Assembly (NCBI GenBank): GCA_035358815.1
Contig: DAOPQC010000002.1
Span: forward strand, 311,306 to 375,305
Length of the DNA: 64,000 bases
Reading direction: 5' to 3'
Source of the DNA: Thermoanaerobaculales bacterium
Lineage (GTDB): Bacteria; Acidobacteriota; Thermoanaerobaculia; Thermoanaerobaculales; Sulfomarinibacteraceae
Part shown: in pieces, positions 52,531 through 61,689 of the stretch
Layout: each line of letters starts with the position of its first letter
Position numbering within the stretch: the stretch's first letter is position 1
Translations under genes and position numbers: made by a program
The notes under the pieces: model-generated
What the model was told of the DNA's origin: nothing
Databases searched by the model: none
Seen by the model: the letters and a program-made list of their open reading frames with translations, nothing else

Positions 52531-52579
52531 TCCACCACCGCCCTGCCCGCCGGGTGCCCACGTCGACCCGGAATTGCAC

Positions 52580-52585
52580 TATACT
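52580..52585 (+). promoter_or_regulatory. -10-like TATACT
   Basis: TATACT follows TTGCAC directly, 42 bp upstream of the ATG at 52628. It is another member of the TATACT set; no clear -35. Confidence 0.4.
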
Positions 52586-52627
52586 TGGGCAACGGGTCGA
52601 GCTGTCATCGTTCCGGGCGGGGGTCGC

Positions 52628-52930
52628 ATGGACAAGGTCTTGAGGTACGACGTGGTCGAGGCCTCCTCGATCGACCGGCTGGTGGCCGAAGTCCAGGACC
52701 GGATCACCGCCGGGTGGCAGCCACTCAGCGGCCCCTTCTACCTGAGCGGGAGCCACTTCCAGGCCATGGTCTGGACCGAGCTGTCGGAGCGGCGCGGCAC
52801 AGCCCCGGTCGAGCGGCTTCGCAGCCGCCAATGCGAGATCGAGCTGATCGACGAGCTCACCGAGGACGACCAGCCGTTGAGCGGCTGGGAGGTCGGGGTC
52901 GACGACGGCCGCGGCCCGATCCACGGCTGA
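52628..52930 (+). CDS. DUF1737-type small protein
   Basis: A 100-residue cytoplasmic protein. Its first half (VLRYDVVEASSIDRLVAEVQ, then ITAGWQPLSGPFYLSG) matches DUF1737, a small domain found in stand-alone proteins of unknown function. The second half, acidic and ending GWEVGVDDGRGPIHG, has no recognised domain. The start is an ATG with GGGCGGGGG about four bases upstream. Confidence 0.75.
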   Translation: MDKVLRYDVVEASSIDRLVAEVQDRITAGWQPLSGPFYLSGSHFQAMVWTELSERRGTAPVERLRSRQCEIELIDELTEDDQPLSGWEVGVDDGRGPIHG

Positions 52931-53046
52931 GCCTGGTCCCGGGGCACACAGGCGCCGGCGGTCCCTCCGCAGGGCCTCCGGCTGCCATCGGTCCGAGATC
53001 CTGGATGTCATGACTGCGCCGGCAACAGCCACCGGCTGCCCGACCG

Positions 53047-54369
53047 CTACGGCATGGTGAGGGTCCAGGCCGAGGTGTCGCCCGCCTCGAAGCCGTCCGC
53101 GAACAGTGGCCCCTCGAGCTCGTCGGCGCCGACGTCAACCGCGCCAGCCGTGGCCGGCCGCGCCGCCCCATCGAAGTCGTCGCTGCACGCCGGCAGCGGA
53201 TCGAGCTGATCGATTGCGGCCGCCGCCGCCGGCAGCAGGTGGAGATCACCGGCCGACTCATCCACGAACCAGCCGGGATCGGCATCGGTGATGTTGTCGA
53301 CGACCAGCGGCGCCGCGCCGTCGCGCGCTCGCACGGCTCCGTCCATCAGGTTGCCGCGGACCTCGACCCCGGTCGCCCCGGCGTACCGGACCTCGACCGC
53401 CGCGTCATAGAGCCCGTGGGTCAGCACCGAGTTGTGAAAGATCGCCGCGCCCGGCGAGGTGGTGTAGATCGGGACGTCCACCGTGTAGCCGGCCTGCGGA
53501 TTCCAGCGCAGGAAGTTGTTGCGGACGACGCCGCCAGTGTGGTCCTGCGGGCTGACGAGGCCGAGGGAGACGCCCCGGGAGCAGTCGACGAACACGTTGC
53601 GCTCCACGACGGTGTCGGCGGACCCCTGCCACATCAGCACCGCCGGCCCGGCGAGATCGCCGTCCTGGCACCAGATGCCGCGGATCAGGTTGTCGCGGAT
53701 CACCCAGCGCTGCCCGCCGATGGCGTCGATGGCGTTGGTGTAGCAGTAGCCGAGATCGGGGTGAACGATGGCGCCGTCGCTGAGTGAGACCTCGCAGTAC
53801 TCGATGACGACGTCCGCGGCGCCCGGGCTCGCGCCGCGGTTGCCCTTGACGATCTGCTCGCCGGCGTCATGCAGCCGGCAGTGGTAGAGGCGAACGCGGG
53901 TCGCACCCTGGTCGTTCTGGATCGCCACCGCGTGGTAGTAGACCGAGCCGATCGTCAGATCGGCGATCAGGACGTCGGTGGCGGTGAAGATCTGGAAGCC
54001 GAACGGCACGATCGGGTCGGTCATGCCAGCGCCGTGAAGCACGACGTCCGCAGGATCGCCGGTGGCGCCGCGGATCTGGACATTCGAGATCGACGGGGCG
54101 CCGTAGCGGCCGACGGTCAGCCGGCCGTCGATGCCGTTGGGGAAGACGACGGCACTCAGGTCATAGGTCCCGGGCGCGATCACGATCGCCTGGTTGCTGG
54201 CGAGGTTCCAGCAGGCGTCGGCCAGCTCCTGCGCGGTGTCGACGTCGACGACGGTGAAGACGCCCGGGTCCGGCGGTGGCAGCGGCGGGGCATCGGACGG
54301 CCACCGCGCGCCGGCGGTGGCGGCCGCACCCAGGGTGATTCCGAGCAGCACGGTGATCAGTCGCCGCAC
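53047..54369 (-). CDS. Secreted beta-helix protein with DGFE tail
   Basis: A 440-residue protein. A signal peptide (MRRLITVLLGITLGAAATAG) is followed by a right-handed beta-helix from about 40 (IVIAPGTYDLSAVVFPNGID, VIEYCEVSLSDGAIVHPDLG, VVRNNFLRWNPQAGYTVDVP). Turns are rich in Asn/Asp. The C-terminus reads FADGFEAGDTSAW then TLTMP, the same tail as in the beta-helix B protein. Cys pairs suggest disulfides. The ligand is unknown. Confidence 0.9.
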   Translation of the reverse strand: MRRLITVLLGITLGAAATAGARWPSDAPPLPPPDPGVFTVVDVDTAQELADACWNLASNQAIVIAPGTYDLSAVVFPNGIDGRLTVGRYGAPSISNVQIRGATGDPADVVLHGAGMTDPIVPFGFQIFTATDVLIADLTIGSVYYHAVAIQNDQGATRVRLYHCRLHDAGEQIVKGNRGASPGAADVVIEYCEVSLSDGAIVHPDLGYCYTNAIDAIGGQRWVIRDNLIRGIWCQDGDLAGPAVLMWQGSADTVVERNVFVDCSRGVSLGLVSPQDHTGGVVRNNFLRWNPQAGYTVDVPIYTTSPGAAIFHNSVLTHGLYDAAVEVRYAGATGVEVRGNLMDGAVRARDGAAPLVVDNITDADPGWFVDESAGDLHLLPAAAAAIDQLDPLPACSDDFDGAARPATAGAVDVGADELEGPLFADGFEAGDTSAWTLTMP

Positions 54370-54444
54370 AGGCCCCCCACGTCAGTGTGCGCGCGCCGGG
54401 GGCTCGGCGCCGTGATCTTCGCTACCGGCCCCGCGGGATCCCGG

Positions 54445-56148
54445 TCAGGGGGCCTGCGGTCCGCCGATGACATCGCCGGGCAGCGGGAACCACCGCAGGC
54501 CCTCGAGCCGAGGCTCGAGTGGCTGCCGCCCGTCCTCCCTGCACAGCCCGCGCTCGGCGTCGCCGATGATCTGCCGCGCCTCGTCGAGGTAGTCGTCAAC
54601 GACCGCCTCCGGGGCGGTCAGCCGGTGCGACCGATAGACCATCGCTCCCGAAGCGTAGCTGATGTCTTCGAGCCTCATCCCGCCCCCGACGCGACCCTGG
54701 CCGTGGTGGCGCCAGAGCCCGGTTTCGGGGTCGAAGTCATACATCGGCAGCAGCCTCCAGCCGTCTCGAGCGATCAGGTGCACGGCGTCGACCAGGAAGC
54801 GGAAGACCTTCTCGGAGATGAAGTAGTTGAAGTTGATCCGGACCCAGCCCGGCTTGACTCCCTCGCAGCCGGACTCGATCGCGTCGCGGAACCGGCTCGA
54901 CCGCTCGAGGTCGATGCCGAGCAGGCGGTGCCCGTAGGGCCCCGCGCAGGAGCAGCCGCCGCGCGCCTGGATGCCGAACAGGTCGTTGAGCAGCGCGACC
55001 ACGAAGTTGTGATGGAGGAAGAGCTCGCCGAGGCGCACCAGGAACGACACGATCGACAGCCGCCGGGCGCTCGGGTTGCCGAGGACCACGAGCTTGGGGT
55101 CGGCCGACCAGGACGCGATCGCGCGCTCGATGAACGAGCGCTCCCGGCTTTCGATCGCCGCCTCGCCGACCGCGTCCTTGAGCTGGAACACGAGGCCCGC
55201 CCGGATCGACTCGATGATCGCCGGGGTGCCGCCCTCCTCGCGGTGAATCGGGTCGGAGATGTAGCTGTGGCCCGACTCGCTGACGTAGCTCACCGTGCCG
55301 CCGCCCGGCACGGTCGGCACCCGGTTGGTGAGCAGCCGCTGCTTGACGACCAGCACGCCCGGCGTCCCCGGCCCGCCGATGAACTTGTGGGGCGAGATGA
55401 AGATCGCGTCTTTGGCCGCCTCCGGCCGCCCGGGCGGGTTCATGTCGATGCCGACGTACGGTGCCGCCGCCGCGAAGTCCCACAGCGCGATCGCCTGGTG
55501 GCGGTGCAGCAGCTCGGTGATGCCGTGAGTGTCGGAGGTGATGCCGGTGACGTTTGACGCGGCGGAGAAGCTGCCGATCTTGAGCTGCCGGTCGCGGTGG
55601 GCTGCGAGCTCGCGCTCGAGGTGGTCGCGGTCGATCTGCCCGTCGTGGTCCTCGGCGATCACCACCACCTCGGCGATCGACTCGCGCCACGGGATCTCGT
55701 TCGAGTGGTGCTCGTAGGGGCCGATGAAGACGATCGGCCGCTCCGCCGCCGGGATGTGCGCGCCCAGGCCCCAGCGCTGATCGAGGTCAGCCGGCAGGCG
55801 CAGGTTGAGGATCTCGATCAGCTTGTTGATCGCGCCGGTGGCGCCCGATCCGCAGAAGATCACGACGTCGTCAGCGGAGCCGCCCACCGAGCGGTGGATG
55901 ATCCGGCGCGCGTCCTCGCGGAAGCGGGTGGTCTGCAGGCCGGTGGTCGAGGTCTCGGTGTGGGTGTTTGCGTAGAGCGGCAGCACCTCGTCGCGAATGA
56001 AGTCCTCGATGAAGCCGAGCGAGCGCCCGGAGGCGGTGTAGTCGGCGTAGGTGACGCGGCGCGTCCCGAACGGACCGTCGATGCAGCGGTCGTCACCGAT
56101 GATCCCGTCCCGGATCGCGTCGATCAGTCGCAGCACCCGTTCGTCCAC
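54445..56148 (-). CDS. Class V aminotransferase-fold PLP enzyme
   Basis: A 567-residue PLP-dependent protein of the aminotransferase class V/cysteine desulfurase superfamily. The internal aldimine Lys is in FISPHKFIGGPGTPGVLV (about 290), and IALWDFAAAAPY supplies the Asp that binds the pyridine nitrogen. YEHHSNEIPW and FCGSGATGAINKL bind phosphate and cofactor. It is longer than typical cysteine desulfurases, with a C-terminal domain of about 150 residues. A conserved GGCSCAGPYGH loop near 400 resembles the substrate-loop Cys region. Start GTG at 56148 with GAGG upstream. Substrate unknown. Confidence 0.9.
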   Translation of the reverse strand: MDERVLRLIDAIRDGIIGDDRCIDGPFGTRRVTYADYTASGRSLGFIEDFIRDEVLPLYANTHTETSTTGLQTTRFREDARRIIHRSVGGSADDVVIFCGSGATGAINKLIEILNLRLPADLDQRWGLGAHIPAAERPIVFIGPYEHHSNEIPWRESIAEVVVIAEDHDGQIDRDHLERELAAHRDRQLKIGSFSAASNVTGITSDTHGITELLHRHQAIALWDFAAAAPYVGIDMNPPGRPEAAKDAIFISPHKFIGGPGTPGVLVVKQRLLTNRVPTVPGGGTVSYVSESGHSYISDPIHREEGGTPAIIESIRAGLVFQLKDAVGEAAIESRERSFIERAIASWSADPKLVVLGNPSARRLSIVSFLVRLGELFLHHNFVVALLNDLFGIQARGGCSCAGPYGHRLLGIDLERSSRFRDAIESGCEGVKPGWVRINFNYFISEKVFRFLVDAVHLIARDGWRLLPMYDFDPETGLWRHHGQGRVGGGMRLEDISYASGAMVYRSHRLTAPEAVVDDYLDEARQIIGDAERGLCREDGRQPLEPRLEGLRWFPLPGDVIGGPQAP

Positions 56149-56417
56149 GTCTCGACCTCGCCTCCATGGCGCCGGGGCGCCCCGGCCCGCCGGACATGAT
56201 ACGCCGTCTCCTGTCCGGGACCGTCTCCGGCAGCGATTGCCGCCCTGGCCCGGCGGGCGGGAGCGAGCCCTCGCTTCTGGCCGGTACGCGACGCTGACGG
56301 CCGGCGCCACCGCGCCACCGACCCTTCGACGCCATCATCGCCTCGGGTGCGCTCCACTCGAGCGAACGCAGGCGCGCCCTTAAGGTCGGCAATCTCGCGG
56401 CAATCTGCGGCGCCACG
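56149..56417. other. Intergenic region
   Basis: About 270 bp between two leftward genes. I see nothing recognisable. Confidence 0.4.
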
Positions 56418-57515
56418 TCACGGGACAGCTGCTGTCCAGCGACCGCTGCTGCCGTCCTCGAAGCCGTCGATGAAGAGCGGGGGGGCGCAGGCCCACAGCC
56501 CTGGAGCCCGCGGGTCGGCGTGGTAGACGTTGAGGTGCCTTGGAGGCGTGGAGAACTGCCGGACGGTGACCATCATGATCATGCCCGCCGGCGTCAGCGC
56601 GCCGCCGAACACGATCTGGTCGGGCTCGCCGACGAGGGTCGCCTTGCCGTGCCAGGTCGCGCCGCCGTCGGTCGAGATCTTGCGCTTGACGACGGCGTTG
56701 GAGTAGCCCTCCACCGCGTCCTCGTCGGTGGAAGCGAGGAACCAGAGCTCGTCGGGTGCCCGCTGCAGGTAGCCCCCCGGCTCGTTGTCCGAGCCGGGGA
56801 CGTCGTCCCACAGCACCGCCGGCGGCCCCCAGCTGAGGCCGCCGTCGCGGGAGCGGATCTGCTCGAGCCGGGACCCGCCGAGCTCGACCGCCTCGGCCTC
56901 GTACGCCAGGAGCAGGTCGCCGTTCGCCAGCTCCACGGCCTTGGCGTCCTCGATCGTCGGCGGCGCGGGAGATCCCGCCACCGCGTCGGCGAGCCGCTGC
57001 CACGTCCAGCCGTCGTCATCGGACCGGAAGACGTGGATGGTGAACTCAACCCGGTCGCCGGACTGGCCGAGGATCTCGGTCGCGAAGACCATGAGAGCCC
57101 CGTCCCGAAGCGCCAGCAGCTCGGGGTCGATCAGCTCGTTCGCGGCGGAGGCGTACACCAGCCTCGGCTCCGCGAACGAGATGCCACCGTCGATCGAGTG
57201 GAGAAGAAAGATCTCGTCGGGCTCCCCCCACCTGCCGGCGGCGACGAAGAGGTTCGATCCCCGGAAGGCGACGCTCGGCCACGATCCCTCGACTCCGATC
57301 CACCGGTCCGAGTAGCTCGAGCCGCCGTCCGTGGATCGGAGCACGCGCAGACCCTGCGCGACCACGATGACGTCACCGTTGACGGAGCTCACCGCGATGT
57401 CGACTCCACCCGCGACCTGGCCCAGATCGCAGGAGGCCGCCGCGGCCCGGCACGGCCCGAGGCCGGCCAGCAGCAGGGCCCAGGCCACCGTGCAGAGAGC
57501 GGTCCCGATCGCCAC
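56418..57515 (-). CDS. Secreted BNR-repeat (sialidase-like) protein with DGFE tail
   Basis: A 365-residue protein with a signal peptide (MAIGTALCTVAWALLLAGLG). It has five Asp-box-type repeats (S-x-DGG-x-x-W/F): STDGGSSY, SIDGGISF, RSDDDGWTW, RSRDGGLSW and STDGGATW. Such repeats build a six-bladed beta-propeller as in sialidases and BNR proteins. It lacks a clear catalytic Arg triad, so enzyme activity is uncertain. The C-terminus is FIDGFEDGSSGRW then TAAVP, the shared tail. Confidence 0.88.
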   Translation of the reverse strand: MAIGTALCTVAWALLLAGLGPCRAAAASCDLGQVAGGVDIAVSSVNGDVIVVAQGLRVLRSTDGGSSYSDRWIGVEGSWPSVAFRGSNLFVAAGRWGEPDEIFLLHSIDGGISFAEPRLVYASAANELIDPELLALRDGALMVFATEILGQSGDRVEFTIHVFRSDDDGWTWQRLADAVAGSPAPPTIEDAKAVELANGDLLLAYEAEAVELGGSRLEQIRSRDGGLSWGPPAVLWDDVPGSDNEPGGYLQRAPDELWFLASTDEDAVEGYSNAVVKRKISTDGGATWHGKATLVGEPDQIVFGGALTPAGMIMMVTVRQFSTPPRHLNVYHADPRAPGLWACAPPLFIDGFEDGSSGRWTAAVP

Positions 57516-57637
57516 CAGCCCCTACCCCATCCGCTCGCCGAAGGCCGAAACCTGACCCGGGCCACCGCCAGCCCCTGGCCCCCCGACGAGCTGGATTCCG
57601 GCCTCTTCGGGCAGGTGACGTGCCGGCTCCCGATCGA

Positions 57638-59209
57638 TCACGGCACCGCTGCCGACCAGGCCGAGGCGTCGCCGGACTCGAAGCCGTCGGCGAAGACGTT
57701 AGCCGACAGGTCGACCGTGACGACGTCGATCGCCGCCAGGTCGTTGGTCGCGTCGTAGCCGGCGGCCAGCAGCTCGCTCATCGAGCGGTCGAGGTAGACC
57801 CTGAAGTCCGACGTCGGATCGTCAGGAGTGGCCTCCGGGTGCGGCCAGGGCGGCGAGTGGCCGTCGTCGAGAAAGGCCGGAATCAGGATGTTGGTGACCG
57901 ACCAGATGTCGAGAGCCACCGGGTCGACCCCGGCCACCAGCTCGTCGCGGCGGGTCGCACCGTCGTACGAGGTCGACGGCCCGTCGTACGGGTCCGCATT
58001 GATCCAGACCGCATCGAGGAGGTTGAGGTCGGGGGGATGGACCTCGCCCATCACCGCGCCGAGCAGGCCATAGCGGATCGCGCTGTGGGAGTTGGTCCCC
58101 AGGCTGTCGGACACGACGCCCATGAAGTGCTTGACGCAGGCGGTGGCGCCGTAGGTCGCGTGGTGCGACTTGAGCACCGGCAGGTTGATGACCTTCAAGC
58201 GCTCGCGGTTGTAGCCGGTCGCCGGATCCCAGATGCCGTCCCGCAGGCTGACGTGGCTGCCGTGCCCGGTCCCGAACTTCGGGTAGGAGATCCTGCCGTG
58301 AAGCTGATCGTCGTACGGATAGACAACGTACCCGTCCGCCATGTCGCCCTGGGAGTACTCCGCGACCTCGGTGAAGCGGAGGGCGGTCCAGTCCATCAGC
58401 GAAACCTGGTGGCCGAGACCTGCAAAGTGATCGACGACGTCGCGCGGGGACAGATCGTGGTCCTGGGCGTTGTTGAGCGGCCGGTCGAAGCCGTCGGCGC
58501 CGGCGAACTGCGTGTTCTCGCAGACCACGACCTCGCCGGTGAAGCCGTCCGGGTGGTCGACGATGATCCGGATCAGCCCACGCAGCAGGTCGGTGTTGGT
58601 GCCACCCCGCTCCGGCCACTGGTAGTTGATCTTGACGATCACGACGTCGCCGGCCGCGACGATGCCGTCGGGGCCCGACAGCGGGCCGACGGTGGCCGAC
58701 CGGTAGATCTTGAGCCCGCCGGCGCCCATCAGCTGGACGAGGCCGTCGAGGCCGGGAAAGCGGTCGCCGACCGGGTCCTGTGGGCAGTTGACGGCGTGGA
58801 ACAGCTGCGCCCGATAGTCGCGCGGTGGGTCGAGCAGCGGCGCATCGGCCGCGTCCACGCCGACCAGGTAGCCGGCGGCGGCGAGCCCCAGCACCACCAC
58901 CAGCGCCGTGACCGCGGCGCCAAGCGGGCTGCGCAGCCCTGCCGCCAGGTGCCGTCGCGCGGCGACGACGAGCGCGACGAGCGGGGCACCGAAGGCGAGC
59001 GTGGCAGTTGACAGCGCGGCCCTCTGGCAGGGGTAGGCCAGCCGGCTCGGGCGCGGGCCGCTGCGCAGCAGCAGCCAGGCGAGGGCCAGCACGCCGGCGA
59101 GCAGCGCGTTGGCCGTAAACCACCGCCGCAGCAACCACGACGGAGACGAGGCGCCCGGACGCCCGGTGTGGCGCTCCGCCGATGCCTGATCCGATCGCTC
59201 TGGGCTCAC
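57638..59209 (-). CDS. Membrane-anchored DUF362-type protein with DGFE tail
   Basis: A 523-residue protein. The GTG at 59209 has AGGAGGT just upstream, making it the best start. Several hydrophobic helices (about 30-120) precede a large periplasmic domain. That domain has DUF362-like features (VVIVKINYQWPERGGTNTDL, VIVVCEN-like VVVCENTQFAGADGFD, LKVINLPVLKSHHATYGATA). The Cys and His residues recall ferredoxin-like relatives, but no CxxCxxC cluster is seen. It ends FADGFESGDASAW then SAAVP, the shared tail. Function unknown. Confidence 0.87.
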   Translation of the reverse strand: MSPERSDQASAERHTGRPGASSPSWLLRRWFTANALLAGVLALAWLLLRSGPRPSRLAYPCQRAALSTATLAFGAPLVALVVAARRHLAAGLRSPLGAAVTALVVVLGLAAAGYLVGVDAADAPLLDPPRDYRAQLFHAVNCPQDPVGDRFPGLDGLVQLMGAGGLKIYRSATVGPLSGPDGIVAAGDVVIVKINYQWPERGGTNTDLLRGLIRIIVDHPDGFTGEVVVCENTQFAGADGFDRPLNNAQDHDLSPRDVVDHFAGLGHQVSLMDWTALRFTEVAEYSQGDMADGYVVYPYDDQLHGRISYPKFGTGHGSHVSLRDGIWDPATGYNRERLKVINLPVLKSHHATYGATACVKHFMGVVSDSLGTNSHSAIRYGLLGAVMGEVHPPDLNLLDAVWINADPYDGPSTSYDGATRRDELVAGVDPVALDIWSVTNILIPAFLDDGHSPPWPHPEATPDDPTSDFRVYLDRSMSELLAAGYDATNDLAAIDVVTVDLSANVFADGFESGDASAWSAAVP

Positions 59210-59443
59210 GGCACCTCCTGCGGCTGACGGCGGCCTCATTATGCCATCAGCGGCGATGCGCCCGGCTCGACCCCGGACAGCCGTGGCCCGCGCGCGGCCC
59301 GGATCGCGCGGCGGCGCGGTCGCGGCAGGCGCCGCGGCCACCGGGGGCAAACGAGCGGATATTCGGCTATTCTGAAGCATGAACGTCAGGCGGGAAGCAG
59401 TGGCGCGGCGAGCCCCGACGTCCCGAAACGAGGATGCGAGACC

Positions 59444-60256
59444 ATGAAACGTGACGTCCGTCCCGGGCACAACGCAAGCGAGCGCGGCAGCGAGGTCGGA
59501 CGTCTCCCCAGCCCGCAGCGCCTGCTGATCGTGACCGCCGCATCGGTTTTCGTCGGCGAGGTGCTGGTGATGCTGATCCTCGCCGTCCTGCCGCCGATGC
59601 CGACCCTCGTCGAGGCGCTTGCGGACGGGGCGATGATCACCGTGCTGGCGGCACCGGTGCTCTACCTCGCTCTGTTTCGCCCGATGCAGCAGCACATCCA
59701 GGTCAGGACGCGGGCTGAGGAGGAGCTGGACAGCATCAACAGCCGCCTAAAGGCCCTCGTCGCCGAGCGGACCGAGAACCTCGCCCAGACCAACCGGCGG
59801 CTGTCCCACGAGGTCGAGGAGCACCGGCGGACGGCCGAGTCGCTGCGGCGGAACAACGAGTTCATCGAAAAGGTGGTCGAGAGGGCGCCCTGCCTGATGC
59901 TCACCTTCGACGCCGACACCCAGCGCTGCAGCTACGTCAACAGTCGGATCAGCGACCTCCTCGGCTACAGCCAGGACGAACTCGCGGTGGGCGACGCGAA
60001 TCTGGTCCAGGGGCTGGTCGACACCCGCGACCGAACCTCGTTCCGCGACATGGTGAACGAGGTCGTCAGCGGTCCCGAGGGGCAGGTTGCCCGTGGCAGC
60101 TGCGGCTTCGTCGCGTCCACCGGCCAGGTCGTCCGTCTCGGCTATGCGATGACGGTGCTGAGCAGGACGCCGACCATGGAAGCGAAGGACCTCCTGCTGA
60201 CCGCGATGCCGATCTCGTCAGGACCTGGCGGCCGACCCGCAGCCGGCCCGGCGTAG
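59444..60256 (+). CDS. PAS-domain membrane protein without output domain
   Basis: A 270-residue protein. Two hydrophobic helices (about 27-50 and 62-82) lead to a coiled coil (RTRAEEELDSINSRLKALVA) and a PAS domain (FIEKVVERAPCLMLTFDADT, about 140-240). It stops after the PAS fold, without kinase, cyclase or DNA-binding part. It may sense a signal for a partner protein, or be a truncated sensor kinase. The ATG is preceded by only weak ribosome-binding sequence. Confidence 0.82.
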   Translation: MKRDVRPGHNASERGSEVGRLPSPQRLLIVTAASVFVGEVLVMLILAVLPPMPTLVEALADGAMITVLAAPVLYLALFRPMQQHIQVRTRAEEELDSINSRLKALVAERTENLAQTNRRLSHEVEEHRRTAESLRRNNEFIEKVVERAPCLMLTFDADTQRCSYVNSRISDLLGYSQDELAVGDANLVQGLVDTRDRTSFRDMVNEVVSGPEGQVARGSCGFVASTGQVVRLGYAMTVLSRTPTMEAKDLLLTAMPISSGPGGRPAAGPA

Positions 60257-60285
60257 GGCCAGCGCAGCGGCTTCACCCAAAGGAA

Positions 60286-60309
60286 ACGGGGGAGCCGAGG
60301 CTCCCCCGT
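60286..60309. terminator. Strong terminator-like hairpin between convergent genes
   Basis: ACGGGGGAGCC, GA, GGCTCCCCCGT: a perfect 11-bp stem with a 2-base centre. On the minus strand TTTCCTTT follows, so it best fits termination of the leftward gene and may serve both. Confidence 0.75.
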
Positions 60310-60339
60310 ACCGTCGATGCTCTCTAGAGGAAGTGTCGC

Positions 60340-61326
60340 CTAATCTGCCTGCCAGGCCGTACCTTGACCGGCCACGGTCGCCTTGCCGTTCCCGAGCGGG
60401 CAGCCCGCCTCGTTGGCGGTTTCGAACAGGTCCTTGGGCGTCTCGAAATCGCCGGTTGCGTACGCCGCCTGGACCATCAATTTGATTTCAGCCTCGGTGT
60501 ATGGGTAGTTCACCGCCGGGTTCGCCGCGTTGAGCAGGGCTGCCGTCGCGTGACGGTAGAGCGCTCTCTCACCGCCGCCACCCATTTGAAGAGCCCGCAG
60601 CAAGCTGAGGTTGGCCGTGGAGGGGGTCACGCTAAACACCGTGGCGTAAAGGTCGGTGGGGGCGTAGCCCACCCACGCAAAGAGGTGCTGGTTCTGCTTC
60701 CAGTAGCCCGGGGTGCAGCCCTGGAAGAGCACGACTTCAATGAGTGTGTCTTGATAGCCCCACCCCGGCGTGTTGCCATCCACGCACAGAATCACGGCCG
60801 CAATCTCGCCCGGACCCGGGACGAAGCCTCCTCCCCAGAGGTCTGCGTCATCGAAGAGGTCCTGAGCCTCGTCGGTGAGTGGGAAGGTGCCGTGGTTCGT
60901 TCCAGTGAGCAGCCACATCGCCACCTGGATGTCCTGGACCGTCGCCGGGATGGTCCCATCGGTCCCATTCTTGTGGTTGAGGAGGTAGTTGATCTTGTCC
61001 CACGGGTATCCCGGATAGTCGCCCGGATAGCACTCGAGCGGTTCGGTGTCGGTGCTGTCGAGGAGGACCACATCACAGCCGCTGTGGTCCGGCATGAAAT
61101 TGTCCTCCATGCACCACCCGGTGTACAGGCCATTCGTGACATCGAAGCCGGCCGGCACGCCGCTGAGGGTGATGTCGAGAGTCGAGTTGGAGCCGTGGTT
61201 CCACGTGCCGTGCGTGACGCAAACCGGGTCACTGGGCAGGTTGAGGATCCCGAGAGCGAACGCGACTCCCACGCCGGCGGCCAGGAAGACCACCGCTGCT
61301 CCGAGCACTGAAAGGTGACGCTTCAT
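60340..61326 (-). CDS. Secreted thioester-domain-like protein with CTPGYWK motif
   Basis: A 328-residue exported protein. The ATG at 61326 has AGGAGG nearby. A signal peptide (about 1-26, ending VAFALG) precedes a domain with GWCMEDN (Cys72) and, later, KINYLLNHKN and VQDIQVAMW (Gln131 or Gln134). This Cys...Gln layout resembles the thioester domains of surface adhesins. The C-terminal third starts CTPGYWKQNQHLFAWVG (204-220), a motif shared by many secreted bacterial proteins. It lacks the DGFE tail. A role in adhesion or matrix linkage is inferred. Confidence 0.8.
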   Translation of the reverse strand: MKRHLSVLGAAVVFLAAGVGVAFALGILNLPSDPVCVTHGTWNHGSNSTLDITLSGVPAGFDVTNGLYTGWCMEDNFMPDHSGCDVVLLDSTDTEPLECYPGDYPGYPWDKINYLLNHKNGTDGTIPATVQDIQVAMWLLTGTNHGTFPLTDEAQDLFDDADLWGGGFVPGPGEIAAVILCVDGNTPGWGYQDTLIEVVLFQGCTPGYWKQNQHLFAWVGYAPTDLYATVFSVTPSTANLSLLRALQMGGGGERALYRHATAALLNAANPAVNYPYTEAEIKLMVQAAYATGDFETPKDLFETANEAGCPLGNGKATVAGQGTAWQAD

Positions 61327-61689
61327 TGTTCCAACCTCCTCGTCAGTCGACCAGCCCGTGTCGCAATGACGCGCGGGCCTCAAAGTCGGTGTCCGAAAGC
61401 GAGTGTCCTTCAAAGAACATGTCGTTCGTTCGTTCGCTCACTGGACACCGGGGCCAATCACGTGCTTCAAAACCACAACGACCGGGGAACCCGGAAACCT
61501 CCCGCACCTGTGCAGGGATTCTCTGGATTCCCTCGTCCCTTGAATGTACGCGCTGAACGGAAGCGCTGCAATCCTCGATTTCGGCGGGTTTTCTCACCCA
61601 TTTGGATGAGCGTCGCGATCCCCATGTCGTCCCGAAGTTGCCGTTCCGCCGTTGCTGGTTGTCCCTGCGCCAAACAGCTGCGCTGAAAC
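61327..61689. other. Intergenic region upstream of the thioester-like gene
   Basis: About 360 bp. It likely carries the promoter of the secreted protein gene. Short CGTTCGTTCG repeats near 61426 are the only pattern I see. Confidence 0.4.
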
